Shown: one piece after another, positions 47,574 to 56,479 of the stretch | How the letters are laid out: every line of letters starts with the position of its first letter | Numbering within the stretch: position 1 is the first letter of the stretch | Assembly: GCA_025980665.1 (NCBI GenBank) | Contig: JAICXC010000007.1 | Span: 1-64,000, forward strand | Reading direction: 5' to 3' | DNA from: Bryobacteraceae bacterium | Lineage (GTDB): Bacteria; Acidobacteriota; Terriglobia; Bryobacterales; Bryobacteraceae | Length of the DNA: 64,000 nt | The notes under the pieces: model-generated | Database searches by the model: none | Seen by the model: only the letters and a program-made list of their open reading frames with translations | What the model was told of the DNA's origin: nothing | Translations under genes and position numbers: made by a program

Positions 47574-47705
47574 CTCCCGACGTTTGTTCCGCTGTGGGCC
47601 ATGGTGCTGGGGATCGTCGTAAGCATGGGAATCGGCGTCTTCTTCATCTGGCCGTCCAGCAAAGCAGCGCGCCTGGATCCTGTAGAAGCCTTGCGCTACG
47701 AGTAG
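47574..47705 (+). pseudogene. Relic of a MacB-like permease 3' end
   Basis: [43 protein letters not shown] versus [44 protein letters not shown] at the end of 43195..44424. Confidence 0.85.
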
Positions 47706-47710
47706 CCGCG

Positions 47711-49948
47711 TCAGGTTCGCGGCTCGGAAGGCGCGCTCGATAGTTCCAGTGCCCGCACTCTCACACCCCGCAGGTCGAGCTTGCCGGTGCCTAATACGGG
47801 TAGCTCGTCCACGTGATGGATGTTCTCCAGCTTCGGCAGCCACAGCTTGGGAAGATCGGTCTCAGCAAGGCGCCGCCACAGCTCCTCGGGTGTGATTGTG
47901 GAATCCGTAAAGAGCACGGCGAGCCGTTCGCCCTTGCGCTCATCAGGCAGGCCCGTTACGACGCAGGGGGCATCGCCACACGCCTTGCTGATCATTTCCT
48001 CCACTAACAAGTGCGGAACCATTTCGCCGCCGACCTTGCTGAACCGCGAGAGCCGGTCGGTGATCGCGACGAACCCATCTTCGTCGACCTTGGCCATGTC
48101 ACCAGTGATGTACCAATCGCCGTGAAAGACCTGCGCGGTTCGCTCAGGGTCGTTCAGGTACCCCAGCATCCGGTTGGGACCCTTCACCAGCAACATGCCT
48201 TCCTGGCCCGGCGGAAGAGGCTCCGTCGTGTCAGGATCGACGATTCTCACCGCTACGCCTGGAATCGGCAGCCCCACGGTGCCGTGTTTCGTTCCGATCT
48301 GGACTTCCTTTCCCTCGCGAAAGTTCGGCGTGTTCACCGCGACCACAGGAGACATCTCGGTCATGCCGTAGCCTTCCATTAGATCGATGCCGAACGTCTC
48401 CTCAAATTCCTGACGCAGCGTCTCGCGAAGTTTTTCCGCGCCGACGACCACGAAGCGCAAGGACGCAAACTGCTCCCGGGTGCACTTGCGCATATACGTC
48501 CCGCAAAACGTCGGCGTCGACAGCAGGAACGTGCCTTTGTATTTGTGAATCAGTTCCCCGATGACTTTTGCGTCGGTCGGATTGGGATGATAGACTACTC
48601 CGCCACCGGTGAACAGCGGCAGCCAGATCGTGGCCATGAAACCGAACGAATGAAACAGCGGCAGAACTCCGATAATACGGTCGCGCTCGTCAAGAGAAAA
48701 GATCTGCAGGACGGCTTCGACGTTCGTCGTCAGGTTGAAGTGCGAAAGCATGATGCCTTTCGGCACTCCGGTGCTGCCGCTTGAAAAGATCACCGTCGCC
48801 AGACTGTCGGGATCGCCCTTCGGGGTCAGCCAGGCGGCGGGAGCAAGCCGTGCTTTGATCAGGGCGAAGATCTTTTGCCCCTTGGTGAGCGACGCCATAA
48901 TGTCCTCGAGATAGACCGCGCCCTCAGGCGCATCAAGCTTGGCTTTGGCGAGGAATACTCTTGAAGTTATGACGGTCCGGATCCCGCACTGGGCCGCGGC
49001 ATATGCCATCGCTTCTTTGCCGCCCGTGAAATTCAGGTTCACCGGCACCCTACCGGCCAGCGAGACGCCCAGGTTCGCCAAGCCTCCTCCCACTGTCGCG
49101 GGAAGAAGCAAGCCGATCATCTTGTTGGAGTCCGCCATTCGGCGGACCTCTGCCGCGAGAAGCACCGCCGCGGCCAGGGCACGGCCGTACGTCAGTTCGC
49201 GGCCCGTGGAATCGGCCATCGCAAACTTACTCCAGTGGCGGCGGGCCAGCCGGACGAAACGCGCAGGTAACGTCGCACCGCGCTCGCGGGTCAGTTGAGC
49301 GGCCTCGCTTCCCAACTCTTCGACGGCCTGCCGCGCGGTCCAGGCATTGGCAGGTTTCGGCAAAGCCGCGCCGAAAGATACGGTGACCGAGTAGGGCCAA
49401 CGGCGCGGCGTCTTTCCGAAAAACTGGCCTCCGGCGAAGCTGAAAATACTGTTCCACACGCGGTCCAGATGAACCGGGATCACCGGAACACTCAGACCTT
49501 CGGCGATTTTCTCCATCCCGCGTTTGAAGGGCAGCAAGTTGCCGGTGCGTGTGACCGATCCTTCGGCGAAGATGCACACCACGTGCCCAGCCTCGAGTTC
49601 CCGCCGGGCAGCCTGAATCGCCGCAGTCATCGCGCGCGGACCGCCCAGGTCCACTGGGATGGTCCGTAGCGCGCGGAGCACCCCGCGAAAGGCCCAATGG
49701 TCGTAGTACGGCCGCCAGATCATGAAGCGCACGTGACGATGCCGCGCGGCCCATCCCACGAGAAATCCGTCCATCAAGGAGACGTGGTTGGATACCAGCA
49801 ATGCGCCTCCGCTCGCCGGCACATTGGTGGCGCCCAGCACCCGGACGCGATATAACGCCGCGATCATGCAGCGGACGCCAAGGCGGACCAAGGACAGGGG
49901 TATCACAGGAATAGTGTAAGCCGTGAACTCGCGAATGTTGAACCGCAC
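47711..49948 (-). CDS. Bifunctional PlsC-type acyltransferase / acyl-CoA(ACP) synthetase (Aas-like)
   Basis: SNHVSLMDGFLVGW (HxxxxD), FAEGSVTRTG; VIFSSGSTGVPKGIMLSH, GYGMTEMSPVVAVN. Confidence 0.85.
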   Translation of the reverse strand: MRFNIREFTAYTIPVIPLSLVRLGVRCMIAALYRVRVLGATNVPASGGALLVSNHVSLMDGFLVGWAARHRHVRFMIWRPYYDHWAFRGVLRALRTIPVDLGGPRAMTAAIQAARRELEAGHVVCIFAEGSVTRTGNLLPFKRGMEKIAEGLSVPVIPVHLDRVWNSIFSFAGGQFFGKTPRRWPYSVTVSFGAALPKPANAWTARQAVEELGSEAAQLTRERGATLPARFVRLARRHWSKFAMADSTGRELTYGRALAAAVLLAAEVRRMADSNKMIGLLLPATVGGGLANLGVSLAGRVPVNLNFTGGKEAMAYAAAQCGIRTVITSRVFLAKAKLDAPEGAVYLEDIMASLTKGQKIFALIKARLAPAAWLTPKGDPDSLATVIFSSGSTGVPKGIMLSHFNLTTNVEAVLQIFSLDERDRIIGVLPLFHSFGFMATIWLPLFTGGGVVYHPNPTDAKVIGELIHKYKGTFLLSTPTFCGTYMRKCTREQFASLRFVVVGAEKLRETLRQEFEETFGIDLMEGYGMTEMSPVVAVNTPNFREGKEVQIGTKHGTVGLPIPGVAVRIVDPDTTEPLPPGQEGMLLVKGPNRMLGYLNDPERTAQVFHGDWYITGDMAKVDEDGFVAITDRLSRFSKVGGEMVPHLLVEEMISKACGDAPCVVTGLPDERKGERLAVLFTDSTITPEELWRRLAETDLPKLWLPKLENIHHVDELPVLGTGKLDLRGVRVRALELSSAPSEPRT

Positions 49949-50024
49949 CCTAGCGGGGGCTTATCCTCAAGATTGTACACAGGCTCGCTCGAGCCCATGT
50001 GCGCGCAGAGGGGAATGAGGAAAC

Positions 50025-50885
50025 GTGAATTTAATTGGCAGAATCTGCCCGCTGTCGTTGTGTGTCATGACGTGTTCGATGTTGGCCGCACAGGAGCAGC
50101 CGGCGCCGCCGCCGGCGTCTCCCGCCAAACCTCCAGTGCTCGCTGCGCAACGCCAGGTTCCGGACGACGACGTTGACCGGATGTTTTCAGTTGCATTGTA
50201 CGACTGGATTCCCTTTAGCGCGATCACGGGGCTGCATGCCGGATCGCAGGCCCTTCTCCCTCCTCCTCATGAGCTGACCCTTCCAGGGAAGCCCTACCGC
50301 GCCTTCGGCTTGATGGTCACGCTTCCGATGAAAGGATCGTCACGCCTGGAATTTTCCTATACGACGCTCAACGTCAATGGGAGCCTCCGTGCTCCCACCG
50401 ATCTGGGGCTATTCGGTGGAACCATCGCGCAGGCTGAACCGCTAGCGACGAGCTACAGCCTGCGTCATCTCAAACTGTCCTATAACTTTCTCACGTATCC
50501 GAATCCACCTCAGGGTGCGAAATTGCGCTTCAAGACGCTATGGGAATTTCACTACCTGCGCACCTACCCGACGGTTACGGCAACCGTCACCGCGCCCGAT
50601 CAACCGCTCGCCGCTACTCAGTCGATCCTGCTGCCGGCCGTGGGTTTGGGATTGGAATACGTTCCATCGAAGCATTTTCGCCTGGAAGTCCGAGGATCTG
50701 GCATGACGATTCCGCATCACTCAGCGCTGGGCGATACGGAAGGCTCGGCCGTCGTACGCATACGCAAGGTCGAGATTTTCGTGGGTGGGAAATTTCTGCA
50801 CTTCAAGACTTCTCCCAACAGCGACACTTTCATGAGGGGCACCGTGTGGGGGCCGGACGCTGGTGTGCGATGGGTCTTCAAGTAA
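50025..50885 (+). CDS. Secreted/outer membrane beta-rich protein of unknown function
   Basis: 286 aa, signal peptide, alternating hydrophobic strands with terminal Phe (VRWVFK). Confidence 0.55.
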   Translation: MNLIGRICPLSLCVMTCSMLAAQEQPAPPPASPAKPPVLAAQRQVPDDDVDRMFSVALYDWIPFSAITGLHAGSQALLPPPHELTLPGKPYRAFGLMVTLPMKGSSRLEFSYTTLNVNGSLRAPTDLGLFGGTIAQAEPLATSYSLRHLKLSYNFLTYPNPPQGAKLRFKTLWEFHYLRTYPTVTATVTAPDQPLAATQSILLPAVGLGLEYVPSKHFRLEVRGSGMTIPHHSALGDTEGSAVVRIRKVEIFVGGKFLHFKTSPNSDTFMRGTVWGPDAGVRWVFK

Positions 50886-50898
50886 AGCCGCGGACACT

Positions 50899-51735
50899 TT
50901 AAATCGCGCAACGTGCCAGGATCCAAATCTTTTCCCAGGCCGGGACACGGACTCGCTCGCGCAGCACCTCGTATTCCGAATTCGAAATACGCTCCAATAG
51001 CCGTGAGTATATAGCGATCAGGGCTTTAAGCGACGCACGGCTTCGACTGTCGACCAGGTTGGTCAAGGGCTGAGCCTCCTGGTAGTACGCCCGCGCGCGC
51101 TCCGCTTCGAATGCAAGCAGGCTGCGTAACGCGGGTGAAATCGCACCGCCGGCCAGTTCCTTCGGATCCACGCCGAAGCGCGCCAGATCTTCGGCGGGCA
51201 GATAGACGCGGCGGTGTTCGGCGTCTTCGCGCACGTCACGAAGAATGTTGGTCAATTGAAACGCCACGCCGCAGCGTTCGGCTAGCTCGAGCGCGCGCGG
51301 ATCGTCGAAACCGAAAATATGAATGATCGTCAGCCCCACCACGCTCGCGACGTGATAGCAATAGTCGTATAGTTCCTGAAACGTCTGGATCTGACGAGGC
51401 TCTAGATCCGAACTGACGCCGCGAATCATGTCGCGGAAATATTCATGTGGGATGCGGTAGCGCGCGACGGCGTCGGAAAATGCCGGCCAAACAGGATTCG
51501 CAGGCGCCGCGCCGGCGAGCGCCGAATTGAGATCCGCCTGCCAGCGTGCGATGTCCCCTGCGCGGTCGCCCACGCCCTCCGCGTCGCTCAGGTCGTCGCA
51601 GTAGCGCATGAAGGCGTAAATCGCGCACATGGCCTGGCGCTGTGGCCGGGAGAGCAATAGAAACGAGTAGTAGAAGTTCTTGGCCTGTGTGCGCGCCACG
51701 CGCTCGCAGAAGGCGTAGGACTCCTCGATCGTCAT
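50899..51735 (-). CDS. hpnD: Presqualene diphosphate synthase HpnD
   Basis: SFLLLSRPQRQAMCAIYAFMRYCDDLSD...GVAFQLTNILRDVREDAEHRRVYLPAEDLARFG. Confidence 0.88.
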   Translation of the reverse strand: MTIEESYAFCERVARTQAKNFYYSFLLLSRPQRQAMCAIYAFMRYCDDLSDAEGVGDRAGDIARWQADLNSALAGAAPANPVWPAFSDAVARYRIPHEYFRDMIRGVSSDLEPRQIQTFQELYDYCYHVASVVGLTIIHIFGFDDPRALELAERCGVAFQLTNILRDVREDAEHRRVYLPAEDLARFGVDPKELAGGAISPALRSLLAFEAERARAYYQEAQPLTNLVDSRSRASLKALIAIYSRLLERISNSEYEVLRERVRVPAWEKIWILARCAI

Positions 51736-52623
51736 TTAGGCAGCTCGTGAGCCCGCAGCGCGCGAGAATGTCCGCCGTGTGAGAGCGCTTAGCAGCAGCC
51801 CTACCCGTTCGACTTTCGAGATGGCTGGCCGGGACCCGAGCACGTCATAATCCTGGCGCTCGATTTTTTCCAGCACCCGCAGGCCCCCGCGGCTGAATAA
51901 TTCCAGGTCGATGGCCAGACGCCGGTCTACGGAATCCGCCAGCGGAAATCCTTTGACAAAAAGATCGCGCGTGACGTTCACCGCTTCCCGCAACGCCGCG
52001 CGAAAGCGCTGGTCAAACTTGCGCGCGAACAGCGCCTCCAGCGGATAGCCATGGGCTTCGAGCAGATCCAGCGGCAAATACACTCGATCCTTTTTAAGAT
52101 CCACTATGACGTCCTGCCAGAAATTAGCCAGTTGCAGAGCCGTGCAGGTGGCATCGGACAGCACGTGCCGTTCTGCATCGCGATATCCGCACAGCCCCAG
52201 TACGAGGCGTCCCACCGGATTCGCGGAATAGCGGCAGTACTGAAAAAGCTCCTCGAAGTTGCGATAGCGGGTGATGGTTTGATCTTGCTCGAACGCTTTG
52301 ATCAGATCGTCGAACAATGTGACAGGTAAGGAGAATTCGCGAACCGTTCCAGCCAATGCGACAAACACCGGATGCCGGGCCTGGCCTGCGCACATCGCCT
52401 GCAATTCGCCGCGCCACCATGCCAGCAGGCGAAGGCTCTCGGCCGTGTCGCCGATTTCATCACCCAGATCGTCGGCCCAGCGGCAGAACGAATAGATGTT
52501 GTAGAAATCCTGATGCAATCGTTTGGGCAATAGGAGGCTCACGACGTGAAAATTCTCGTAGTGGTGCGTCGCCAGCCAGCGGGTGTAGGCTCGCGCCTCG
52601 TCCGCCGGCCAGACGCGATCCAT
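51736..52623 (-). CDS. hpnC: Squalene synthase-like HpnC
   Basis: HYENFHVVSLLLPKRLHQDFYNIYSFCRWADDLGDEIGD...LQLANFWQDVIVDLKKDRVYLPLDLLEAHGY. Confidence 0.88.
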   Translation of the reverse strand: MDRVWPADEARAYTRWLATHHYENFHVVSLLLPKRLHQDFYNIYSFCRWADDLGDEIGDTAESLRLLAWWRGELQAMCAGQARHPVFVALAGTVREFSLPVTLFDDLIKAFEQDQTITRYRNFEELFQYCRYSANPVGRLVLGLCGYRDAERHVLSDATCTALQLANFWQDVIVDLKKDRVYLPLDLLEAHGYPLEALFARKFDQRFRAALREAVNVTRDLFVKGFPLADSVDRRLAIDLELFSRGGLRVLEKIERQDYDVLGSRPAISKVERVGLLLSALTRRTFSRAAGSRAA

Positions 52624-52678
52624 AGCTTCTGGTGACGCCAGGAATTGAGTGGGATAGAGATGCGTAGAGGGACCTCCT

Positions 52679-53731
52679 CTACGGAATGATGGCGGTTTTG
52701 AGATGGCCGTTGTGGCTCATCAGGTGCTGCATCACTTCCAGCAGATTTGAGAGCGGCTCCACGCGATTCACGAAATCACGGGCCGTCACGCGGCCCCGGC
52801 TGATAATGTCCAGGGCTTGGCGGATCAATGCAGGCGTGTGATGGAAGCTAGCCTTGAGCGTGAGCTCGGAGTAATGCAGCAGGCCGGCATCCACCGGAAC
52901 GTCGGTGCCTTCCGGACAACCGCCAAAGAAATTCACAACGCCTCCGCGGCGCAGCAGCTTCACGGCCAGCTGCCAGACTTCCGGCAGCCCCACGGCTTCG
53001 ATAACCACATCGGCACCGCGTCCGCCGGTCAGTTTGTGGACCGGAGTGATGACGTCGGAGCCTTCCTCATTCAGGACCACTTCGTCCGCGCCCATCCCAG
53101 AGGCGCGATCAAGCTGGGAACGCCGGCGACCGATGGCGATGACACGCGCGTGGTAGACTGCCTTGGCCAGCCGCACGAACATCATCCCGATGGGTCCCAG
53201 TCCGATGACTGCCACGGTATCGCCGGGCTTCACGCCACTCTCTTCCAGGCCGCGCATTACGCACGCCAGAGGCTCCACCAGCGCCGCATCCTGATAGCTG
53301 ACGTGCGCCGGGATCTCATGCATGTTCTTGGCGACGATGCGATTCGGGATGCGGATGTACTCGGCGTAAGCTCCATTGTTGAACATCAGATCTTCGCAGA
53401 GATTTTCCTGGCCGCGCTCGCAGTAGTAACACGCTCCGCAGGGAGCCGAATTTGCGGCCACGACTCGCTGGCCCACGTGGAATCCCGCGACATCGCTACC
53501 CACAGCCGCGATATCCCCGGCCAATTCATGGCCGAACAAGGCCGGTGGACGAATCATCTTCGCATGGTAGCCCCGACGGAACACCTTGACGTCGGTCCCG
53601 CAAGTCAGTGCCGCGCGTACGCGCACCAATACGTCGCCGGGGTCAAGTTTTGGAACCTGCACTCGTTCGATGCGGAGCTGCTCCTTGCCATACAGCACGG
53701 CTGCGCTCATCCGCTGCGTTTCAGGACTCAT
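52679..53731 (-). CDS. Zinc-dependent medium-chain dehydrogenase (MDR 2) in hopanoid operon
   Basis: TCGTDVKVF...GHELAGDIAAVGSDV...CGACYYCERGQENLC...VIGLGPIGMMFVRLAK; ATGA overlap with MDR 1. Confidence 0.88.
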   Translation of the reverse strand: MSPETQRMSAAVLYGKEQLRIERVQVPKLDPGDVLVRVRAALTCGTDVKVFRRGYHAKMIRPPALFGHELAGDIAAVGSDVAGFHVGQRVVAANSAPCGACYYCERGQENLCEDLMFNNGAYAEYIRIPNRIVAKNMHEIPAHVSYQDAALVEPLACVMRGLEESGVKPGDTVAVIGLGPIGMMFVRLAKAVYHARVIAIGRRRSQLDRASGMGADEVVLNEEGSDVITPVHKLTGGRGADVVIEAVGLPEVWQLAVKLLRRGGVVNFFGGCPEGTDVPVDAGLLHYSELTLKASFHHTPALIRQALDIISRGRVTARDFVNRVEPLSNLLEVMQHLMSHNGHLKTAIIP

Positions 53732-54843
53732 TTTTGTGGCTGGACTACTACCTTTAACGATACCTCATCCGGGTGCAGCGCGCGTTCAATCCCAAGGTGA
53801 ATATCGTTTAATGGAACGCGATGAGTGATCAGCTCTTCCACGGCCAGAGCGCCGCTGAAAACCAGTTCCGCGGACTCCTTCTGAAGGTCCACTGACGCGC
53901 TATATGAGCCGAAGATCGCACGTTCCCCCACGCACACATCCGCGCCGGAAACCTCGATGCGCTCCTGATGCGAGGTTTGCGCAAATAACAAGATCCGCGC
54001 TCCTGGCCGCGAGCACGCCACGGCCTGTTGGACGATCCCCGGAGCGGAAGCGGCTACGATCACCAAGTCGGCGCCACGGCCGCCCGTCATGCTCTTCACC
54101 CGCACGTCCAGATCTTCATCGCGAGGAGTAAAAGCTTCCTCGACGCCGAAACTGAGCGCCAACCCGCGGCGGCTGGTCATGGTATCGGTGACGATCACCC
54201 GCGCGCCCGTCCGCACCGCCATCATAGTGAAGATCAGGCCTATGGGCCCTTGTCCCAGCACTGCGATTACGTCTTCCGGCTGGGGATCCACTTGTTTGAA
54301 TCCCTTGAGGCAGGTGTTTACCGGCTCGACAAAACAGGCCTGATCGAAAGTCACGCCGTCTGGAATTTTTTCGACGCCGCGCTCTACGATCCAGTCCATG
54401 ACGCGAACGTATTGCGCAAAGCCGCCGCCCGCGGGCTCAAATCCCGCTGTCACGCCGACTTTCTTGTACACCGGACATTGCGCAAACAACTTGCGCCGGC
54501 AATAGAAACATTCGCCGCATGGGATGTGGTGAAACACGATTACCCGTTCGCCGGGATGAAAACGTTTCACCGCGGAACCCACGGCCGCCACCACGCCTGC
54601 GGTTTCGTGTCCATAAACCCGCGGCGGTTCCAGCAGGTTATAAGCGATCTTCTTCAGATCGGTATGGCAGATGCCGCATGTTTCGACGCGAATCAGGATC
54701 TCTCCCGGCCCGATCTCCGGAACCGGAATCGATTCCACGGCTACCCGCCCCGCGCCGCGGTACACAGCGGCCCTCATGGTTCCGACTGCCTCCGGCAGCG
54801 TCAGCACCGGAGTCCCGGCGATGCTAGTTTTCGCAGTTGGCAA
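53728..54843 (-). CDS. Zinc-dependent medium-chain dehydrogenase (MDR 1) in hopanoid operon
   Basis: CGICHTDLKK...YGHETAGVVAAVGSAV...CGECFYCRRKLFAQCPVYK...VLGQGPIGLIFTMMA; overlaps the hpnG end by 20 nt. Confidence 0.88.
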   Translation of the reverse strand: MPTAKTSIAGTPVLTLPEAVGTMRAAVYRGAGRVAVESIPVPEIGPGEILIRVETCGICHTDLKKIAYNLLEPPRVYGHETAGVVAAVGSAVKRFHPGERVIVFHHIPCGECFYCRRKLFAQCPVYKKVGVTAGFEPAGGGFAQYVRVMDWIVERGVEKIPDGVTFDQACFVEPVNTCLKGFKQVDPQPEDVIAVLGQGPIGLIFTMMAVRTGARVIVTDTMTSRRGLALSFGVEEAFTPRDEDLDVRVKSMTGGRGADLVIVAASAPGIVQQAVACSRPGARILLFAQTSHQERIEVSGADVCVGERAIFGSYSASVDLQKESAELVFSGALAVEELITHRVPLNDIHLGIERALHPDEVSLKVVVQPQK

Positions 54844-55489
54844 GAAACTCTCCTAATCGTTCTGCAGCCCGGCGGCAATCCCGGTCCAGGCGAACCAGCC
54901 GAGGCAAAACCGTGAATGGACGACCCAGAGCGGCGAGCGCAATGCGCGTTCGCTCGAAACGCCCATCCGCGTCACGATAGCGATTGAAATCCAGCGGCAA
55001 ATCGTCCCCCGCAACGTCGGACACTACGCGGACGCAGCCAAACGGCACGTTCCACTCGCGCGCTTTTTGAGCGACTGCGGCCGATTCCATCTCAACCACT
55101 GCCGCGCCGGTGGCGGCCCGCAACTCACATTTTTCCCGGGCTGTGAAGGCGACCCGGTCTACGGATACCACGTCGCCCTGCACAAAGGACGCTTGTAACC
55201 CTTTTGGAACTTCACCCGATACGACGATATCACCAATCCGTAGCGTGGGGTCAAGTGCCCCGCAGAATCCAATGCTCAAGATCCGATCTACGTCCGGTCT
55301 CTGGTTAAGTGCACGCTCCACGAGTCTTGGTCCGGGGCCGTTGGCGATCAGAAACCAGCGGCGGTTTTTCCACGCAGCCTGTCGCGAGAACGCAGCTCCT
55401 CGCCATGGCAGAGCGCTAATATCGCCCGCGCGTTTCAGGATTCCTTCGAATTCGCGTTCTTCCGCACCGACCATGAGCCAGGTAACCAT
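54824..55489 (-). CDS. hpnG: HpnG-type nucleosidase/phosphorylase
   Basis: MVGAEEREFEGILKRAG...LSIGFCGALDPTLRIGDIVVSGEV...AAVVEMESAAVAQKAREWNVPFGCVRVVSDVAGDDLPLDF. Confidence 0.85.
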   Translation of the reverse strand: MVTWLMVGAEEREFEGILKRAGDISALPWRGAAFSRQAAWKNRRWFLIANGPGPRLVERALNQRPDVDRILSIGFCGALDPTLRIGDIVVSGEVPKGLQASFVQGDVVSVDRVAFTAREKCELRAATGAAVVEMESAAVAQKAREWNVPFGCVRVVSDVAGDDLPLDFNRYRDADGRFERTRIALAALGRPFTVLPRLVRLDRDCRRAAERLGEFLANCEN

Positions 55490-55491
55490 CC

Positions 55492-56472
55492 TCAGCAGTA
55501 GCCGTTCTCCTGAAACCAGACTACAGCGCGACGAAGGGCCTCCGCGGCCGGCCCTGGGGAATACCCCAGTTGACGTTTTGCTTTGTCGTGACGAACCCAC
55601 ATCCTTTTGCGCGACATGCGAACTGCGTCCAACGGCGCGCGGGGTTCTTTCCCAGTGACCTCGGCCCACGCGGTGGAGGCGACTCCCGCAGCATACGCGA
55701 CGGCGTAGGGAATCTGCAGCGTCGGCGCTTTCCGTTTCACAATGCCCGCCAGTGTCTCCAGGATTTTCTGGAGCGTCATATTCTCGGAACCCAGGATGTA
55801 TCGTTCTCCCAATATGCCGCGCTCACACGCTGCGAGGTGCCCGCGGGCCACGTCGCGCACGTCTACTACATTCAGCCCGGTATCGACGTAGGCAGGAATG
55901 GCGCCGCGCACGAAATCGACCACGATCTTTCCAGTTGGCGTGGGCTTGAAGTCGTGATCGCCCACAGGCGCCGTAGGGTTCACGATCACCACTGGAAAGC
56001 CCTTTCGCGCAAATTCCAACGCGACTTGTTCCGCCAGGAATTTCGACCGCTTGTAGGGACCTTGCATAGCACTTAGAAACGCCTCACTACGCTCGTCTCC
56101 GATGCCGTCAGGAGTGTCCATCCCGATGCATCCCACCGTGCTGGTGTACACGAATCGCTCGACACCTGCGCGGCGAGCGGCCTCTAGCATCGCTCGGGTA
56201 CCCTCAACATTCGACTTGTACATCTCTTCAGGTTCACGCGTCCACAAACGGTAGTCCGCGGCCACGTGGAAGACCACCGCGCAGCCCTCTACGGCGTGCT
56301 CAAGCGATGCGGCATCGCGCAGGTCACCTTGGGTCGCTGCGATGCCCGGCAACTCTCGCAGCTTTACGGGATCGCGTGCCAAAGCGCGTACCGAATCGCC
56401 ACGTTCGAGCAAGGCGCGGGCCACGTGCCATCCGACGAAGCCGGTGGCTCCGGTGACGAGCGTGGGTTTCAC
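55492..56472 (-). CDS. hpnA: Hopanoid-associated sugar epimerase HpnA
   Basis: LVTGATGFVGWHVARALLERGDSVRALARDP...VFHVAADYRLWTREPEEMYKSNVEGTRAMLEAARRAGVERFVYTSTVG. Confidence 0.92.
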   Translation of the reverse strand: MKPTLVTGATGFVGWHVARALLERGDSVRALARDPVKLRELPGIAATQGDLRDAASLEHAVEGCAVVFHVAADYRLWTREPEEMYKSNVEGTRAMLEAARRAGVERFVYTSTVGCIGMDTPDGIGDERSEAFLSAMQGPYKRSKFLAEQVALEFARKGFPVVIVNPTAPVGDHDFKPTPTGKIVVDFVRGAIPAYVDTGLNVVDVRDVARGHLAACERGILGERYILGSENMTLQKILETLAGIVKRKAPTLQIPYAVAYAAGVASTAWAEVTGKEPRAPLDAVRMSRKRMWVRHDKAKRQLGYSPGPAAEALRRAVVWFQENGYC

Positions 56473-56479
56473 AAAAGCT

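Noticed and set aside
52817-53800. 327-aa plus ORF opposite the MDR genes
   Set aside because: Shadow ORF; minus strand has full zinc dehydrogenase motifs.
54028-54915. 295-aa plus ORF opposite MDR1
   Set aside because: Shadow ORF of a well-supported minus gene.
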